Positions 41,547-51,933 of a stretch of 64,000 nucleotides of DNA are shown here, in pieces (position 1 is the first letter of the stretch; every line of letters begins with the position of its first letter). The translations under genes were made by a program, and so were the position numbers. The stretch is taken from contig CAJNAR010000021.1 of the NCBI GenBank assembly GCA_905220665.1, positions 124,001 to 188,000 on the forward strand, read 5' to 3'. The notes beneath the pieces were generated by a model. That model was not told where the DNA came from. It was given only the letters and a program-made list of their open reading frames with translations, and searched no databases. The DNA comes from Albugo candida (lineage: Eukaryota > Oomycota > Peronosporomycetes > Albuginales > Albuginaceae).

Positions 41547-42677
41547 CTATTGAAGAAATAGCTTTCTTGCTAATTCTCCACTAGAATCTTGGAACTCTCC
41601 ATTTGCATTGGCCTCGAATAAAATGGTGACAATCCCCGCGTTTTGCTTCTGAGAAGCCAAATGCAGCGCTGTTTCATCAAAAGTGTTGGTTTTCATGCTC
41701 AACAGTAACGATAGTTTGATTGGCTCTAGACTTTCAATGATTCTTTGACAGATGGTTGGTAAATTATAAAGAGAAGCATAATGAATAGCTGTGTATCCTT
41801 GAACATTGCACTTCAATAATACTGTTTCCGCGCAGTTTCTTTGTTTTGCGTGCTCAATCAAAACGATAGCACAGTCTTCATCAATGGCGCTACATGCAAG
41901 CATTAATGCATTATTTCCATCTTCATCACACAATGTGATGTCAGCAGCGTATCGTAACAGTATCCGAGTAACAGCCGAATGCCGATACTTAACACTCAGC
42001 AACAAAGCGCTCTGTTGATAAATTGTCCCGTCAGGCGAGACAGAATTGACAGTTTGATTACATTCCGCTCCATTGCATAATAGTAATTCCACTGTATCGA
42101 CATGACCATTCGCACTTGCGGCCAGCAATGGACTAAGACGCATGTTCCGATCAATGGCTGCGTTGTACACTATACCGACCCGAGAATCCATTTCCAATTG
42201 ATGTGACAGTTTGCCATCGCTGATCAGCTTACTAATAACTGTCGTCATTCCTTCCAGTGCGGCCAATAAGATTGGCGTCACACCTCTCTCATTACAAAGG
42301 TCTTTATCAGCATCATGATCGAGAAGCCAAATCGCAACGTCCGTTTGACCATACAAACAAGCACTTAAGAGCGGCGTGCAACCCCACATGCCTCGATAAT
42401 TGATCAGATTGCTTCTTTCTTCGTCTCTGATGCTTTTGTAGATTGCTTCTAATTCATTAACTTTTCCTCCTTTCACAACTTGAATAAATTGAATTGCATT
42501 TTCGTCAAAGCTTGCATACTGGCTTCGTTTTTTGGCATTGAATTTTGTATCTTGAAGTGTGGATGGCTCGGGAAATAACGAGTTCAATTTAGTGTGCTCC
42601 TTATTCTTTGCTGTTCCTGACAGTTGAGAAATTACATTTTGCGGCACCACCGAATTCTTTGATAGTTTGGAACCCAT
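41547..42677 (-). CDS. Ankyrin-repeat protein with N-myristoylation signal
   Basis: One exon encodes 376 residues. The N-terminus MGSKLSKN fits the myristoylation rule (Gly2, Ser6, Lys7), so membrane attachment is likely. After a linker of about 55 residues, roughly eight ankyrin repeats fill the rest: GCTPLLSACLYGQTDVAIWL, GVTPILLAALEGMTTVISKL, LSPLLAASANGHVDTVELLL, ALLLSVKYRHSAVTRILLRY, NALMLACSAIDEDCAIVLIE, YTAIHYASLYNLPTICQRII, TALHLASQKQNAGIVTILFE. Such proteins act as scaffolds. No enzymatic domain is visible and the partner is unknown. Confidence 0.8.
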   Translation of the reverse strand: MGSKLSKNSVVPQNVISQLSGTAKNKEHTKLNSLFPEPSTLQDTKFNAKKRSQYASFDENAIQFIQVVKGGKVNELEAIYKSIRDEERSNLINYRGMWGCTPLLSACLYGQTDVAIWLLDHDADKDLCNERGVTPILLAALEGMTTVISKLISDGKLSHQLEMDSRVGIVYNAAIDRNMRLSPLLAASANGHVDTVELLLCNGAECNQTVNSVSPDGTIYQQSALLLSVKYRHSAVTRILLRYAADITLCDEDGNNALMLACSAIDEDCAIVLIEHAKQRNCAETVLLKCNVQGYTAIHYASLYNLPTICQRIIESLEPIKLSLLLSMKTNTFDETALHLASQKQNAGIVTILFEANANGEFQDSSGELARKLFLQ

Positions 42678-42852
42678 GGGAAACTCGTTTATAAATAGCT
42701 TTAATAGGATTGTGATGGAGTTTTCGTTGTCATAAGTGATCTATGACTGAAACAGCTGGCTCGATATTCTATAGAGACAGTAAGGTCTTCTGTGCTGATC
42801 ACTTAGCATCGCGTGATGGTCACCTGAATTTTTATTGGACGAATGTTGGAAC

Positions 42853-42907
42853 CTTCAACTTCAACTTCAACTACACAAGTGCAGAGTGTTGATCACTTCA
42901 ACTTCAA
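42853..42907. repeat. CTTCAA hexamer repeats upstream of coiled-coil gene
   Basis: Three perfect CTTCAA units at 42853-42870 and two more at 42896-42907, with further AACTTCAAC copies near 42934, lie within 115 bp upstream of the start codon at 42964. They may be a simple-sequence tract or clustered regulatory sites. Confidence 0.6.
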
Positions 42908-42963
42908 CTTTGCGATGTGCGTAGTGTTTGTTTAACTTCAACATCTTGCAGCTACTTGGCGGG

Positions 42964-44432
42964 ATGACAAGTTCCAATAATGAAGAGCGCTTGCACGAAC
43001 TGGAGAAAGTATTGAAGGAAATCAGCAGTCATGAGGAGCGAAAGAATTTGGAAAGCGTGCAGCAGAGCTTTGTAGAAACGCGGCAACTTGTCCTCCAACA
43101 ACAGCTCGAGTCAAGTAAGAGATGAAAATACGTTTATCAAAAATCTCACTTTCTCACCATCAATGCTTCTTCACTATCAGCGAAAACCGAGCTGGAAGCA
43201 TGTGTCAAGAGCAAAGCGGTATTATGTGAGAAGATTGGCGAATTGGAGCAGGTTTTTGGTGCTTTATTGAATAGCTCTTTCACAGCCTAGAAGGCCACAT
43301 TTAGGATCGAGAACAACACACAAAGATTCAATCAGCTTTGAAAGAGGAGTTGGAAGCGACAAAAGAGTCGCAACATCTCTCGTCCATGCGTGTTTCCGCA
43401 TTGGAAAGAAGCAAAGCCGCTTTGAAGCGTCAATACATAATGTATTGATTCTGATTTCCTTACAAAGCTCGGTTTTGATTCAAAAGAGTTGTAGAGCTCT
43501 GACAGAGAGATTCGAGAAAATGACTCACATGATAGAGCAAATGGGGCCAGAGTACTGCTGCTTCATACAAGATCTTGGCAATACATTACGCTTTAGAACA
43601 AAGCGCCATTGTCTCACTGTGCCATTGTAGATTTTGCAAAGGTGTTTTCTACCGATGGGGAGAAACGACGACGAGGTCAAGTGGAGAAGCAGAAGGCAAA
43701 ACATCAAGCAACGCAATGCTACTTGAATCATGGTGATTTTGACACAACATCACCTACCAGTGTTTCCAGCTCAAAAGCAGCATTTATCGATCCTATCGAG
43801 ACAGACACTGGTGTTGATAAAGTCAATGTCGATTTGAGATCTGACGACCACGAAGTCGTACGACTGAAAAAGGCGAATGATACACTTGCATGTGAAAAGT
43901 CTAGTTTGGCACAAGATCTTGATACAGCGAGCAAGGCGCTAATTCTTATGGAAGGTAGTGAATGAGGGCGATTTGCCAATTGTGAAGGTAGCTGACTACG
44001 CTCATAAGAGAAATATGCTTCCATGGAATCGCAGTATCTTCTGGAGCAAGAAAACACCAGTAAAAGCTCGGAAATGATCGCGCGATTAGAGCTGGATTTG
44101 CATACTACAAAGGAAACGCTCGCAAAGGTTTGATTACAGTGTTTGTGTGTTTGCATCTTGTACTGAGCAAGGCTGTGTCTGTAGCAACAACAATCAATAA
44201 TAAAGCCAGAGGAAGATATGAAAGCTTTGGATACATGCGAACGCATCAAAATGCTAGAGGTTCTGATCATTATGTCGAGTCAGAAGATGGAGTGATCACG
44301 TCTTTTTCTGTACAACATTAGGAGAACCTGGATCAACTCAACTCGTATGCGGATCATCTCGAGCTAGTCATATCGGATTGCGATGTATGCACCAAGAAAC
44401 TCCGGAATGACGATATAAATGACACGAAATGA
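42964..44432 (+). CDS. Multi-exon coiled-coil protein, function unknown
   Basis: A chain of short exons separated by about seven small introns carries a nearly continuous Glu/Lys/Ser-rich coiled coil. The start MTSSNNEERLHELEKVLKEI continues with KTELEACVKSKAVLCEKIGE, DREQHTKIQSALKEELEATK, RALTERFEKMTHMIEQM, VVRLKKANDTLACEKSSLAQ and LELDLHTTKETLAK, and ends ENLDQLNSYADHLELVISDC. Most junctions agree in phase with GT-AG borders. The middle part (about 43570-43740) is uncertain because two frames remain open. No named domain is present. The stop is 14 bp from the convergent ABC-transporter stop. Confidence 0.6.
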
Positions 44433-44446
44433 GTTCGAATAAGTTG

Positions 44447-46314
44447 TTATGAGTATGCACGACTATGGACCAATTCAAAGAATCTCCTTCCCTCGACATT
44501 TAGCTCTCCATACTTCCCCGTCTCGACAATTTCACCTTTATCGAGGACAATGATACGGCTTGCCTGTTTGATGGTGTGCATGCGATGAGCGATGATGAGC
44601 ACACTCCTATCTTGAGCAGCGGTCTGGAGGGCTTCACGCACAACATTCTCGCTTTGATTATCGAGAAAGCTAGTGGCTTCATCAAAAATCAGAATCTTTG
44701 CTTGTTTGTACAATGCTCGAGCGATCGCTATTCGCTGCTTTTGTCCTCCAGAAAAAGTGGACCCTTTCGCACCCACAAATGTGTCATATTGCTGAACCAA
44801 TTCTGAGGCGAACTCATGTACGTGTGCCGCTTTTGATACTTCCACAATCCGTTCCATATCGATCTCATCGCTTCCATACGTTATGTTGTCAGCAATGCTG
44901 CCTGCGAACAACGATGCGTCCTACAAAGCAGGCATTAGACTTACAAGACGAGATATATGGAAACTACCTGGATAACGACCCCAATTTGCCGTCGAAGCCA
45001 AATGGTATCCAGAGAAGCGATATTTTTCCCGTCCAAATACACTTCACCATCAACAGGTTCAATCAGTTTGGTGATAAGAGACGCCAATGTGCTTTTCCCG
45101 CTTCCACTTTTTCCCACTACGGCAACGATCTCTCCTGGAGTTATCTCAAGACTTATATTCTTCAAAACCAATATTTCTGGTCGTGATGGGTAATAGAAGC
45201 AAACGTTACGGAATTCAACGCTACCTTGGACAGGTGTCAACGTCTCGTTACTTTGCACTTCTTTAGAACTTGGAGAAAATTTTAGCAGGTTCAGTAGCGT
45301 TTGTGAAGACCGACGCATTCGCTTGAAATCTCCCACGCACGAAGCAAGCTTTGAGAAACCAAGTCCCATGAACCCGCTGTATAATGCAAAAGACGTCAAA
45401 GATCCAATTGTCATCTCATTCTTTGCCACCAACGAGCCCCCAAAATACAATACCGAATACAACGACAAGTTCACCGACACAGACAAGCCGCCCATGAAGA
45501 GCCCTTGCGCAGCTTTCGCTTTCATTGCTGTTACCAGAACTTGCTGATTCTTTTTACTGAAAATTTTCTCCTCATACGTCTCAGCAGTGTACAATTTGAC
45601 CGTGAGAATATTGTTGAGCTTTTCTTCAGCGATCCCAGTCATACGTGCAAGTTCATCTTGATGTTTCTTGGCCAATTTGCTGGAAAACTTGCTAAAGATC
45701 ATTGCAGTCGACCCAACAAGAGGGAGAATCGACAATGAAACTAGCGTCAATTTGGGTGAGATAGTCAGAAGCATGGCAGAGCCACCGATCGCAGAATTTA
45801 GACTTCGGAATCCACTCGCTAGGACGTCCACCAGCGCATTGGCTGTAACCTGACAATCATCGCTCAAGCGTGTGACGAGCTCTCCAACTTTTCTTTGCTG
45901 GTAAAACGCGTAATTCTGGTACAAGAGGCTTCGGTAAAGATTCTGTCGAAGTCGTAAAGCAACTCGTTCGGCCACAAGTCCCAGCGAATAAACACGCACA
46001 AAGGATGCAATCGCACCGGTCACAAACGATGACACCACAATGGCAAAAAAACCTTTACAGCTTAGCCCAAGTGGTGGAGGTCGTCCAGTTGCCACATCGA
46101 TCGCCTTACCCATCATCCGCGGAAATAGTAAATTCATGGCGGACGCAACGCTCATTCCAAAAATCCCGCAGCTCAATGGGAACCACTGACCCGACATCAA
46201 ATCGAGCATCCAAACTGAATTACCATCCTTTCCATCATTATTATCCGACTTATCCTGCACTTTCAACTTTGCAATCGATTTGTCAGATGCTCGTTTACGA
46301 CTGAAAAAATTCAT
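44447..46314 (-). CDS. ABCB-type half transporter (ABCB8/ABCB10-like)
   Basis: Two exons, with an intron between about 44965 and 44922, encode about 610 residues: one transmembrane domain of about six helices, then one nucleotide-binding domain. Motifs: Walker [12 protein letters not shown]-loop region RRQIGVVIQ just before the intron, signature [15 protein letters not shown] with Phe in place of the usual Leu, Walker [13 protein letters not shown], and H-loop AHRM. The coupling segments [18 protein letters not shown] and [13 protein letters not shown] are typical of ABCB half transporters such as mitochondrial ABCB10 and TAP. The N-terminus is basic ([16 protein letters not shown]) but not a clean presequence, so location is uncertain. 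It is head-to-head with a PPR gene, with only 40 bp between start codons. Confidence 0.9.
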
Positions 46315-46354
46315 TTGTGCTGGCCAATAAGATCAACCGGATTCAACAATTATT

Positions 46355-48307
46355 ATGACCACGAATGGCTGGCTCATTGGTCTTCAATTGGCATCCAAAG
46401 CGTCTCGAACATTGTCACGTTCCAACTTTCCATCTTTATGCAGTGCAAAGAATCATCGAGTAGGAAGCATGCTGCCAAGCATTCTGCAATATTCGCCTTT
46501 AACGTCATATCACGGAGATCGATTGTACTCAAACGAGACGAAAACGGATACACACTCTCATACTCAAATTGCACATGAGATCAGTGAATCAATTCGATTG
46601 GTATCGACAACGGCTTTGCTCCCAAAGACCATGAATGATATCCGAATACTACTACGAACCTGTCAAGAAGCACATTTGCAACAGAGCGCAATACCACTTT
46701 GCAAGCTTATTGTTCAAAAAAAGATACTAGATGACCGTGGATTGATTCTGCAGACGATGCGAATAGCACGAGGCGTTGGTTCCAAGGAATTGATTCTCGA
46801 ATTGATTGCATTATTACAAAAGCATCCCACGGATGAAATATGGAAAGAACGAGGTGTTGTTGCAGGACTCATCCACTCTTGCATACGTCTAGAACTGTTT
46901 GAAGCTGGTTTACAAGCACATGAGATCTTGAAGAAACATGGAATCGAAATTGACAAAAGTGTAAAAGCCGAAATGCTCTGTTTATACGTAATAAAGAATC
47001 CAACTGCAAACATGAGTAGAATCCTCGAATCTGACCAAGTTTCCGACTTTTCCTCCAAGCAGCTGCAAATGATTGTGAGAGAGCTTCTGCGATACGAAAA
47101 CAGCGATGGAGCCATTCGCCTTATCGAGCACTGCAATGTGGATCTCAATGTGGCGCGATACACAAAGCTCATTGACGTTTGCTATCGAAAAGGAGATATT
47201 GAAAACGCGACAAAGTATGCAAAAGCTTTCTACCACTCCAATGCTTTTGATTCGAGTCTCAAATCTTACAATGCAGTGATACAAGTACATGGAAGAACGG
47301 GGCAACTTGCAAAAGCGTTTCAACTCTACGAGAAAATGAAGAAACTCGGAGTCGCACCCAATGTGATCACACTCAAACGCATGTTGCACGCCGTTTACTT
47401 CGGAAGATATCCGTCATTTGACGTAAAAATAACCAAATATACGCTGTTGGGATTAGGAGCAATGGGTGCGGGTTTGGTGCCTTTCATGCAGCTACAGGAA
47501 CATTATCTGACGACGCTGTTCATTGCTAGCGTTTTGGGATCTATGAGTCTGGCGATTTACATGGTACCAAATGGTGTCATGCGTTCTCTCTATCCGGATG
47601 TCACAAAACCTCGAAAAGGAGACATCATCAATGCGTTCTTTCGTCGTTTAAGTGAGGAAGGTCATGCTGGACGTGCAATGTATCTTTGGCGAGAAATGAT
47701 AAAATGGAATGTTGCTCCCGACGCTTCCATCACTGATATTTTCGTCCGCGTCTGTATCCGTAAACGACACCCGGAATACGCATACAACACGCTCTACAGC
47801 GCTTTGGCAGAAACATCATTGGAGAAACAGACATTTCGATTATCAGCTTCTACCACCACTCACCTCATCCATTCTTTGATCTCACAATCGCGAACTCAAA
47901 TGGCGTCCGAGGTGTTTCGTACAGCGAGAGAACAAAAGACATTTACGAAGATATTTCATGAGGAACACACAACACATTGGTACGAATTAAGCAAGATTCC
48001 GTCCGTCTGCGCGACAAGCTTTTTCATCTCACAAATACTCGCAACAATTCGCGAGAAATTCGCTTCTGATGCTTCAGTGATTCCACGCGTAGAGTTTACC
48101 GTCTGGAATGCAATACAAGTGTTGGATCATTTGGATGAGCATGAACCCGCAATTCGCGCACTCTTCTCAATCGATCAACTCACTCTAAAACGACAAAATG
48201 CGAGACCGTCTCACCTGTTGGAATCCAGCAATATGGACTCTGTGAAATTGACGGCATCTCCTCAGCAGCTCCGTTGCTTTATTTCAGCACATCCAAACAC
48301 GCAATGA
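46355..48307 (+). CDS. Pentatricopeptide-repeat protein with two membrane segments, probably mitochondrial
   Basis: One exon encodes 650 residues. The Ser/Arg-rich N-terminus suggests a mitochondrial presequence. Pentatricopeptide-type helix pairs are visible, such as YTKLIDVCYRKGDIENATKY, YNAVIQVHGRTGQLAKAFQL with YEKMKKLGVAPN, and INAFFRRLSEEGHAGRAMYL with WREMIKWNVAPD. Between these repeats lie two hydrophobic helices (YTLLGLGAMGAGLVPFM and TTLFIASVLGSMSLAIYMV), separated by a short loop. PPR proteins bind organellar RNA; the membrane hairpin would tether this one to the inner membrane, as an inference. The gene shares a 40-bp promoter gap with the ABCB-type gene. Confidence 0.82.
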   Translation: MTTNGWLIGLQLASKASRTLSRSNFPSLCSAKNHRVGSMLPSILQYSPLTSYHGDRLYSNETKTDTHSHTQIAHEISESIRLVSTTALLPKTMNDIRILLRTCQEAHLQQSAIPLCKLIVQKKILDDRGLILQTMRIARGVGSKELILELIALLQKHPTDEIWKERGVVAGLIHSCIRLELFEAGLQAHEILKKHGIEIDKSVKAEMLCLYVIKNPTANMSRILESDQVSDFSSKQLQMIVRELLRYENSDGAIRLIEHCNVDLNVARYTKLIDVCYRKGDIENATKYAKAFYHSNAFDSSLKSYNAVIQVHGRTGQLAKAFQLYEKMKKLGVAPNVITLKRMLHAVYFGRYPSFDVKITKYTLLGLGAMGAGLVPFMQLQEHYLTTLFIASVLGSMSLAIYMVPNGVMRSLYPDVTKPRKGDIINAFFRRLSEEGHAGRAMYLWREMIKWNVAPDASITDIFVRVCIRKRHPEYAYNTLYSALAETSLEKQTFRLSASTTTHLIHSLISQSRTQMASEVFRTAREQKTFTKIFHEEHTTHWYELSKIPSVCATSFFISQILATIREKFASDASVIPRVEFTVWNAIQVLDHLDEHEPAIRALFSIDQLTLKRQNARPSHLLESSNMDSVKLTASPQQLRCFISAHPNTQ

Positions 48308-48361
48308 CAAACAAAGGAGAACACATTCCTGTGACCAGGTACAAGGCGATTTTAGGTTGAA

Positions 48362-50386
48362 TTAGATAGTCAGCGATGTCGAACTCGCGTTATCAAATCG
48401 CAAGCTCAACTGCTTTTTCTTTAGAAATTCGATCACGCTCATGAGTTGTGGATCTCTTGGATCATTCATTCCACTTCGTTCCAGGTATCGTATGACGTCT
48501 CGGAATGACTTTAGCTGCTCTTTTGCAGTGAGCAACGGAATTGCTTCTTCCTCACCCAATTCTCCGACACCGTTATGTTCCATTCCAAGCGCATCGGGGA
48601 TCTTAAATTCTTCATCATTCACTTGTGGATCCTCAATGATGTCTTCATTCAGTCGTTTATGTATATCGTTCTCCCATCGCGAGTTTACAAGGACTTTGGT
48701 ATTTACAATTCCGCTCAACTGGAGACAATACAACAAATTCCACAATTCTTCTTCAACGTTTTTCTCGTCCGTTGGCTCCAATTTACCGTCAAATTCAAAT
48801 GGGTAATTAAGTCCAAGCGGTTTCCACGCATTCAAAATGACTTCTCGAGGCACTTGATGCCACGATTCTGTGATCCATCGCATCGCTTGCAATTGTGTGA
48901 CACGATATATATCCGACATTCCATCTTCCAAGTGATCAATCGCCAATGTCAAATGCTTCAAACGATACTTTCCCTTGAATGCTGCCATGATACCACCACG
49001 CATTGGCTGAACTTTCATTCCAAGCTGAGGAGACACCATAATCACACGAACATTTGTCAATTGAACGCAACCAAGTACATGTGATGGAGCATTATCCATC
49101 AACAACAAGACATTCCTATGCGCACTGGCCATCCTTGCGTTAAAGTCACGAAGCCATTGTTGGAAAATGAACACAGTCATACGAGATTTACTACTGCACA
49201 TATACTGATACCCGGCTTGTGCTGCCGGCATATTGCGCATGGTTCGAGGTGGAAGAATATTGCCAATGATATAAGGATCCATCAAGTCACTTGCATCCGC
49301 ATTCACCGCAAGTAATACTGTCAGTCGTGCTTCATCCACCAACATTGCTTGTGCGTCATCTCCATGGACCAATTTACTCGGAGGCGCTCGATAGAAAAGC
49401 CCGCTTTCATCGACAGTATACAAATCATTGGAAGCATAATTTCGCAGTATCATTTGTATCTGTTCCAATGGAAGATCAGCAGACACAGGAGGCAATGCAT
49501 ACGCCGGAGAATCATCAACACCACTCAGAATCATACTTGGACCTTCCACGAAACTCGGCGGGCCTTCATGATTACTCAATCCAACATGAGGGGAACTACT
49601 TTGTGTGGAAATGCTCGTTGATACCGGTAATCGGTCTGTCAAATTGGGTCCTCGACGTATGAGACCGTGACGCGTCTTGAATGACGCCAACCAGCCATTC
49701 GAAAACCCCAACTTTCCATCTAAACCCATTTGTTTTGCTAATTCACGTCCTTTATTCTTGATCATATCGCCTGTGATATTGCCTTTTGCTTGTCGTTCCA
49801 TCACCCAATTCGCTAACACTTGGTCAAAATGAGCGTGGCGTGTGGGTCGTATGGTCTTGCGATCTGCACCCAACGCGCCACCCAAACTATCGCGAAATAG
49901 ATGTGCGTTTTTCAGGATATTTGACATTGTTGGCTGTGTCGGCGCTTTTTTCAGATTGAATTCCAATTTCGCCCAACGACATAAATCTTTTTGTGTGATT
50001 TTTGGTGTTGCACGATGTTTCTCACAAATTCTCCGCTTTTGTTCGATTGTCAAGTTTCCATTTCCGTCGCTTTTGCGCTTACGAGAAATCCCGTTTTTGT
50101 ATTCGGTTGGGTCCAAAGAGAGGTCAGTGGGGCCCGAAACGGGTGATGACCCTAACACCGCATCTTGAGTCAGCGATTCCAATCCCAACGTCACATTTTC
50201 AGCTGTTAATGAAGGACCTAGTGGCACGGAAGTATTAGGACTTGAAGGTTTCTGCATCATCGCGATGCGTAATAAACTTTGACGAGGTACAAGATTTCGC
50301 AACAGCGCCGTCGCGCAATTTTCAGTTTGATTTTGGCTATCACAAAAGGGGGAGGGGGAGGAAGAATGGAGGTGCGCGCGCCACAT
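48362..50386 (-). CDS. Domesticated Tigger/pogo-like transposase (CENP-B-type HTH + DDE domain)
   Basis: One intact frame encodes 674 residues from ATG 50386, or about 632 from ATG 50260 (MMQKPSSPN). An N-terminal basic HTH (LTIEQKRRICEKHRATPKIT) and a CENP-B-type HTH (VLANWVMERQAKGNITGDMI, FSNGWLASFKTRHGL) are followed by a DDE_1 domain. The first Asp (LYTVDESGLFYR) and second Asp (VLLLMDNAPSH) are present. At the third acidic position the family pattern QPMDQGIIAAFK reads QPMRGGIMAAFK, so the catalytic triad is broken. The long frame without stops argues for selection as a host DNA-binding protein. No terminal inverted repeats or TA target duplication are evident. A role like CENP-B or Jerky is possible but unproven. 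Confidence 0.85.
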   Translation of the reverse strand: MWRAHLHSSSPSPFCDSQNQTENCATALLRNLVPRQSLLRIAMMQKPSSPNTSVPLGPSLTAENVTLGLESLTQDAVLGSSPVSGPTDLSLDPTEYKNGISRKRKSDGNGNLTIEQKRRICEKHRATPKITQKDLCRWAKLEFNLKKAPTQPTMSNILKNAHLFRDSLGGALGADRKTIRPTRHAHFDQVLANWVMERQAKGNITGDMIKNKGRELAKQMGLDGKLGFSNGWLASFKTRHGLIRRGPNLTDRLPVSTSISTQSSSPHVGLSNHEGPPSFVEGPSMILSGVDDSPAYALPPVSADLPLEQIQMILRNYASNDLYTVDESGLFYRAPPSKLVHGDDAQAMLVDEARLTVLLAVNADASDLMDPYIIGNILPPRTMRNMPAAQAGYQYMCSSKSRMTVFIFQQWLRDFNARMASAHRNVLLLMDNAPSHVLGCVQLTNVRVIMVSPQLGMKVQPMRGGIMAAFKGKYRLKHLTLAIDHLEDGMSDIYRVTQLQAMRWITESWHQVPREVILNAWKPLGLNYPFEFDGKLEPTDEKNVEEELWNLLYCLQLSGIVNTKVLVNSRWENDIHKRLNEDIIEDPQVNDEEFKIPDALGMEHNGVGELGEEEAIPLLTAKEQLKSFRDVIRYLERSGMNDPRDPQLMSVIEFLKKKQLSLRFDNASSTSLTI

Positions 50387-50608
50387 TTAATTTTATATTC
50401 CACCAATCAGCGGGTGGCAAAACAATTCTCAACCAGTCAAATGATAGCATGCTCATCATCGTTGATTGTTTGAAGTGATATCACCCTTCCTGTTGACCGA
50501 TTCTAAATCCTTCTATAACAAGAGTAGTGTCACGCACATTAAATTATCTCTTGTTGACTATGATCCAATTTCGCGTTGAAGGATCACGGAATACGAGAGG
50601 AAGAAAAG

Positions 50609-51628
50609 ATGGACGCTTCTATCGATCCTTCTCATTCATTCGAAATCAAACGTTCCACCGACGAGGTTTTCGTCAAAAGCTTCACGGGCATCCTCAACAA
50701 ACGCGGATACAATCTAGAAGACGCGAATGCTTCAGACTCCAACTCGGTATCGATCTTGAGCACGACCAGCCTAAATTCCAATTTTTCTTCAATCATCGCA
50801 AGCTTGCGTGAACCAATTCACGGACAGACCTCACTCCATCTCGCTTGTCGTAAAGGGGATCATCAAGTAGTTGACGCATTGATACGAAATGAATGTATTA
50901 CGCAACTCATCGATCTGACGGACAATAATGGCAACACAGCATTGCATTTCGCTGTTTCGGCTCTCCGTTATCGGAAAAGCGAAGAAATCGTACAAAAGCT
51001 TTTGGATGCCGGTGCTTCGGTTCATGCTCGAAATTCCAAGTCACTTACACCAATTGCGGTACACATTCTTACTCTAAAAGTGGATAATGCTGTTATTTTA
51101 GTGAAATTGCTGAAGAAGGGAGCAGCCGTAGAGACCGAAATTGAAGGAGATTCCATATTACACGTAGCTGTACGGCGACAGTTGAAATGTGTGGCTTCCA
51201 CACTTGTCGAATATGGAGCTTCTTTTATCTCTCTGAATCATTTGGGTCTAATGGCCTTTGAAATTGCTTCAGTACCCGTGCGTCAAGCGATGCTCTCTAG
51301 TATTGTAAGCATTCAACCATTTCTTTCAATAAATCAGCGGTTCAAATGTATGCGCTGCAACAGGGAATTGCTGACTCGTATTCGTCGAGTGTCATTGGCT
51401 TTAAATCGCTTACTTCGACTTCCCGTTCGCGATCACAAGCATAACTGTTATCGATGTGGATTAATATATTGTGGTAAATGTGTCTGGTGTCGCCGCTTAA
51501 CGCTTGGAATACCGATATTTTTACAGCGGGCTGAATCGGATGCAAAGTTGTGTAAATTACCAATCTGCTCGTTCTGTGATGCAACCTTATGGGAGCACCG
51601 CAATCGAAACAAATTGGATCTATCCTGA
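50609..51628 (+). CDS. Ankyrin-repeat protein with degenerate FYVE-like finger (paralogue of 12143-13183)
   Basis: One exon from ATG 50609 encodes 339 residues. Ankyrin cores are GQTSLHLACRKGDHQVVDAL, GNTALHFAVSALRYRKSEEI, LLDAGASVHARN, TPIAVHILTLKVDNAVILVK and SILHVAVRRQLKCVASTLVE. The C-terminal cysteine cluster (CMRCNREL ... HNCYRCGLIYCGKCVWC ... PICSFC) follows FYVE spacing but, as in the paralogue, RRHHCR is replaced by DHKHNCY. The order of domains and the linker are shared with the gene at 12-13 kb, so the two arose by duplication. Membrane phosphoinositide binding is doubtful. No intron is needed. Confidence 0.85.
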   Translation: MDASIDPSHSFEIKRSTDEVFVKSFTGILNKRGYNLEDANASDSNSVSILSTTSLNSNFSSIIASLREPIHGQTSLHLACRKGDHQVVDALIRNECITQLIDLTDNNGNTALHFAVSALRYRKSEEIVQKLLDAGASVHARNSKSLTPIAVHILTLKVDNAVILVKLLKKGAAVETEIEGDSILHVAVRRQLKCVASTLVEYGASFISLNHLGLMAFEIASVPVRQAMLSSIVSIQPFLSINQRFKCMRCNRELLTRIRRVSLALNRLLRLPVRDHKHNCYRCGLIYCGKCVWCRRLTLGIPIFLQRAESDAKLCKLPICSFCDATLWEHRNRNKLDLS

Positions 51629-51933
51629 AAGTATTTGTGAGATCAGAGGCATCCTTTTGTGTGGCACAAACAAGTGATATCGAGGAAATGATGAAGCATC
51701 AAGACGTGACGTTGAAGCTAAAAAACTGGCTGAATCAATCGAGTGGGTACCTATCATTCTAAAGATGGGAATTTGAATAAAGTTGGACCACCTAGAGGTG
51801 CTCCTAGGAGATCCGTCATAATCGGTCTCTTGCGCGAATATCCCCCTTACATTTACTCAAAGTTTTATTATAAACAAGTGATTGCTTCGTTCCCGCATAA
51901 CGTACTTAAGCGAACACATACGGCGGTGCTAAA
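51629..51933. other. Gap between ankyrin gene and VPS28
   Basis: 305 bp lie between two plus-strand genes. An open frame across 51743-52051 lacks an ATG and conflicts with the VPS28 exons. No other gene or RNA is visible. It should hold the 3' UTR of the ankyrin gene and the VPS28 promoter. Confidence 0.4.

Noticed and set aside
48362..50386. Active DNA transposon
   Set aside because: The third catalytic residue is replaced by Arg and I saw no terminal inverted repeats or target-site duplication around the gene.
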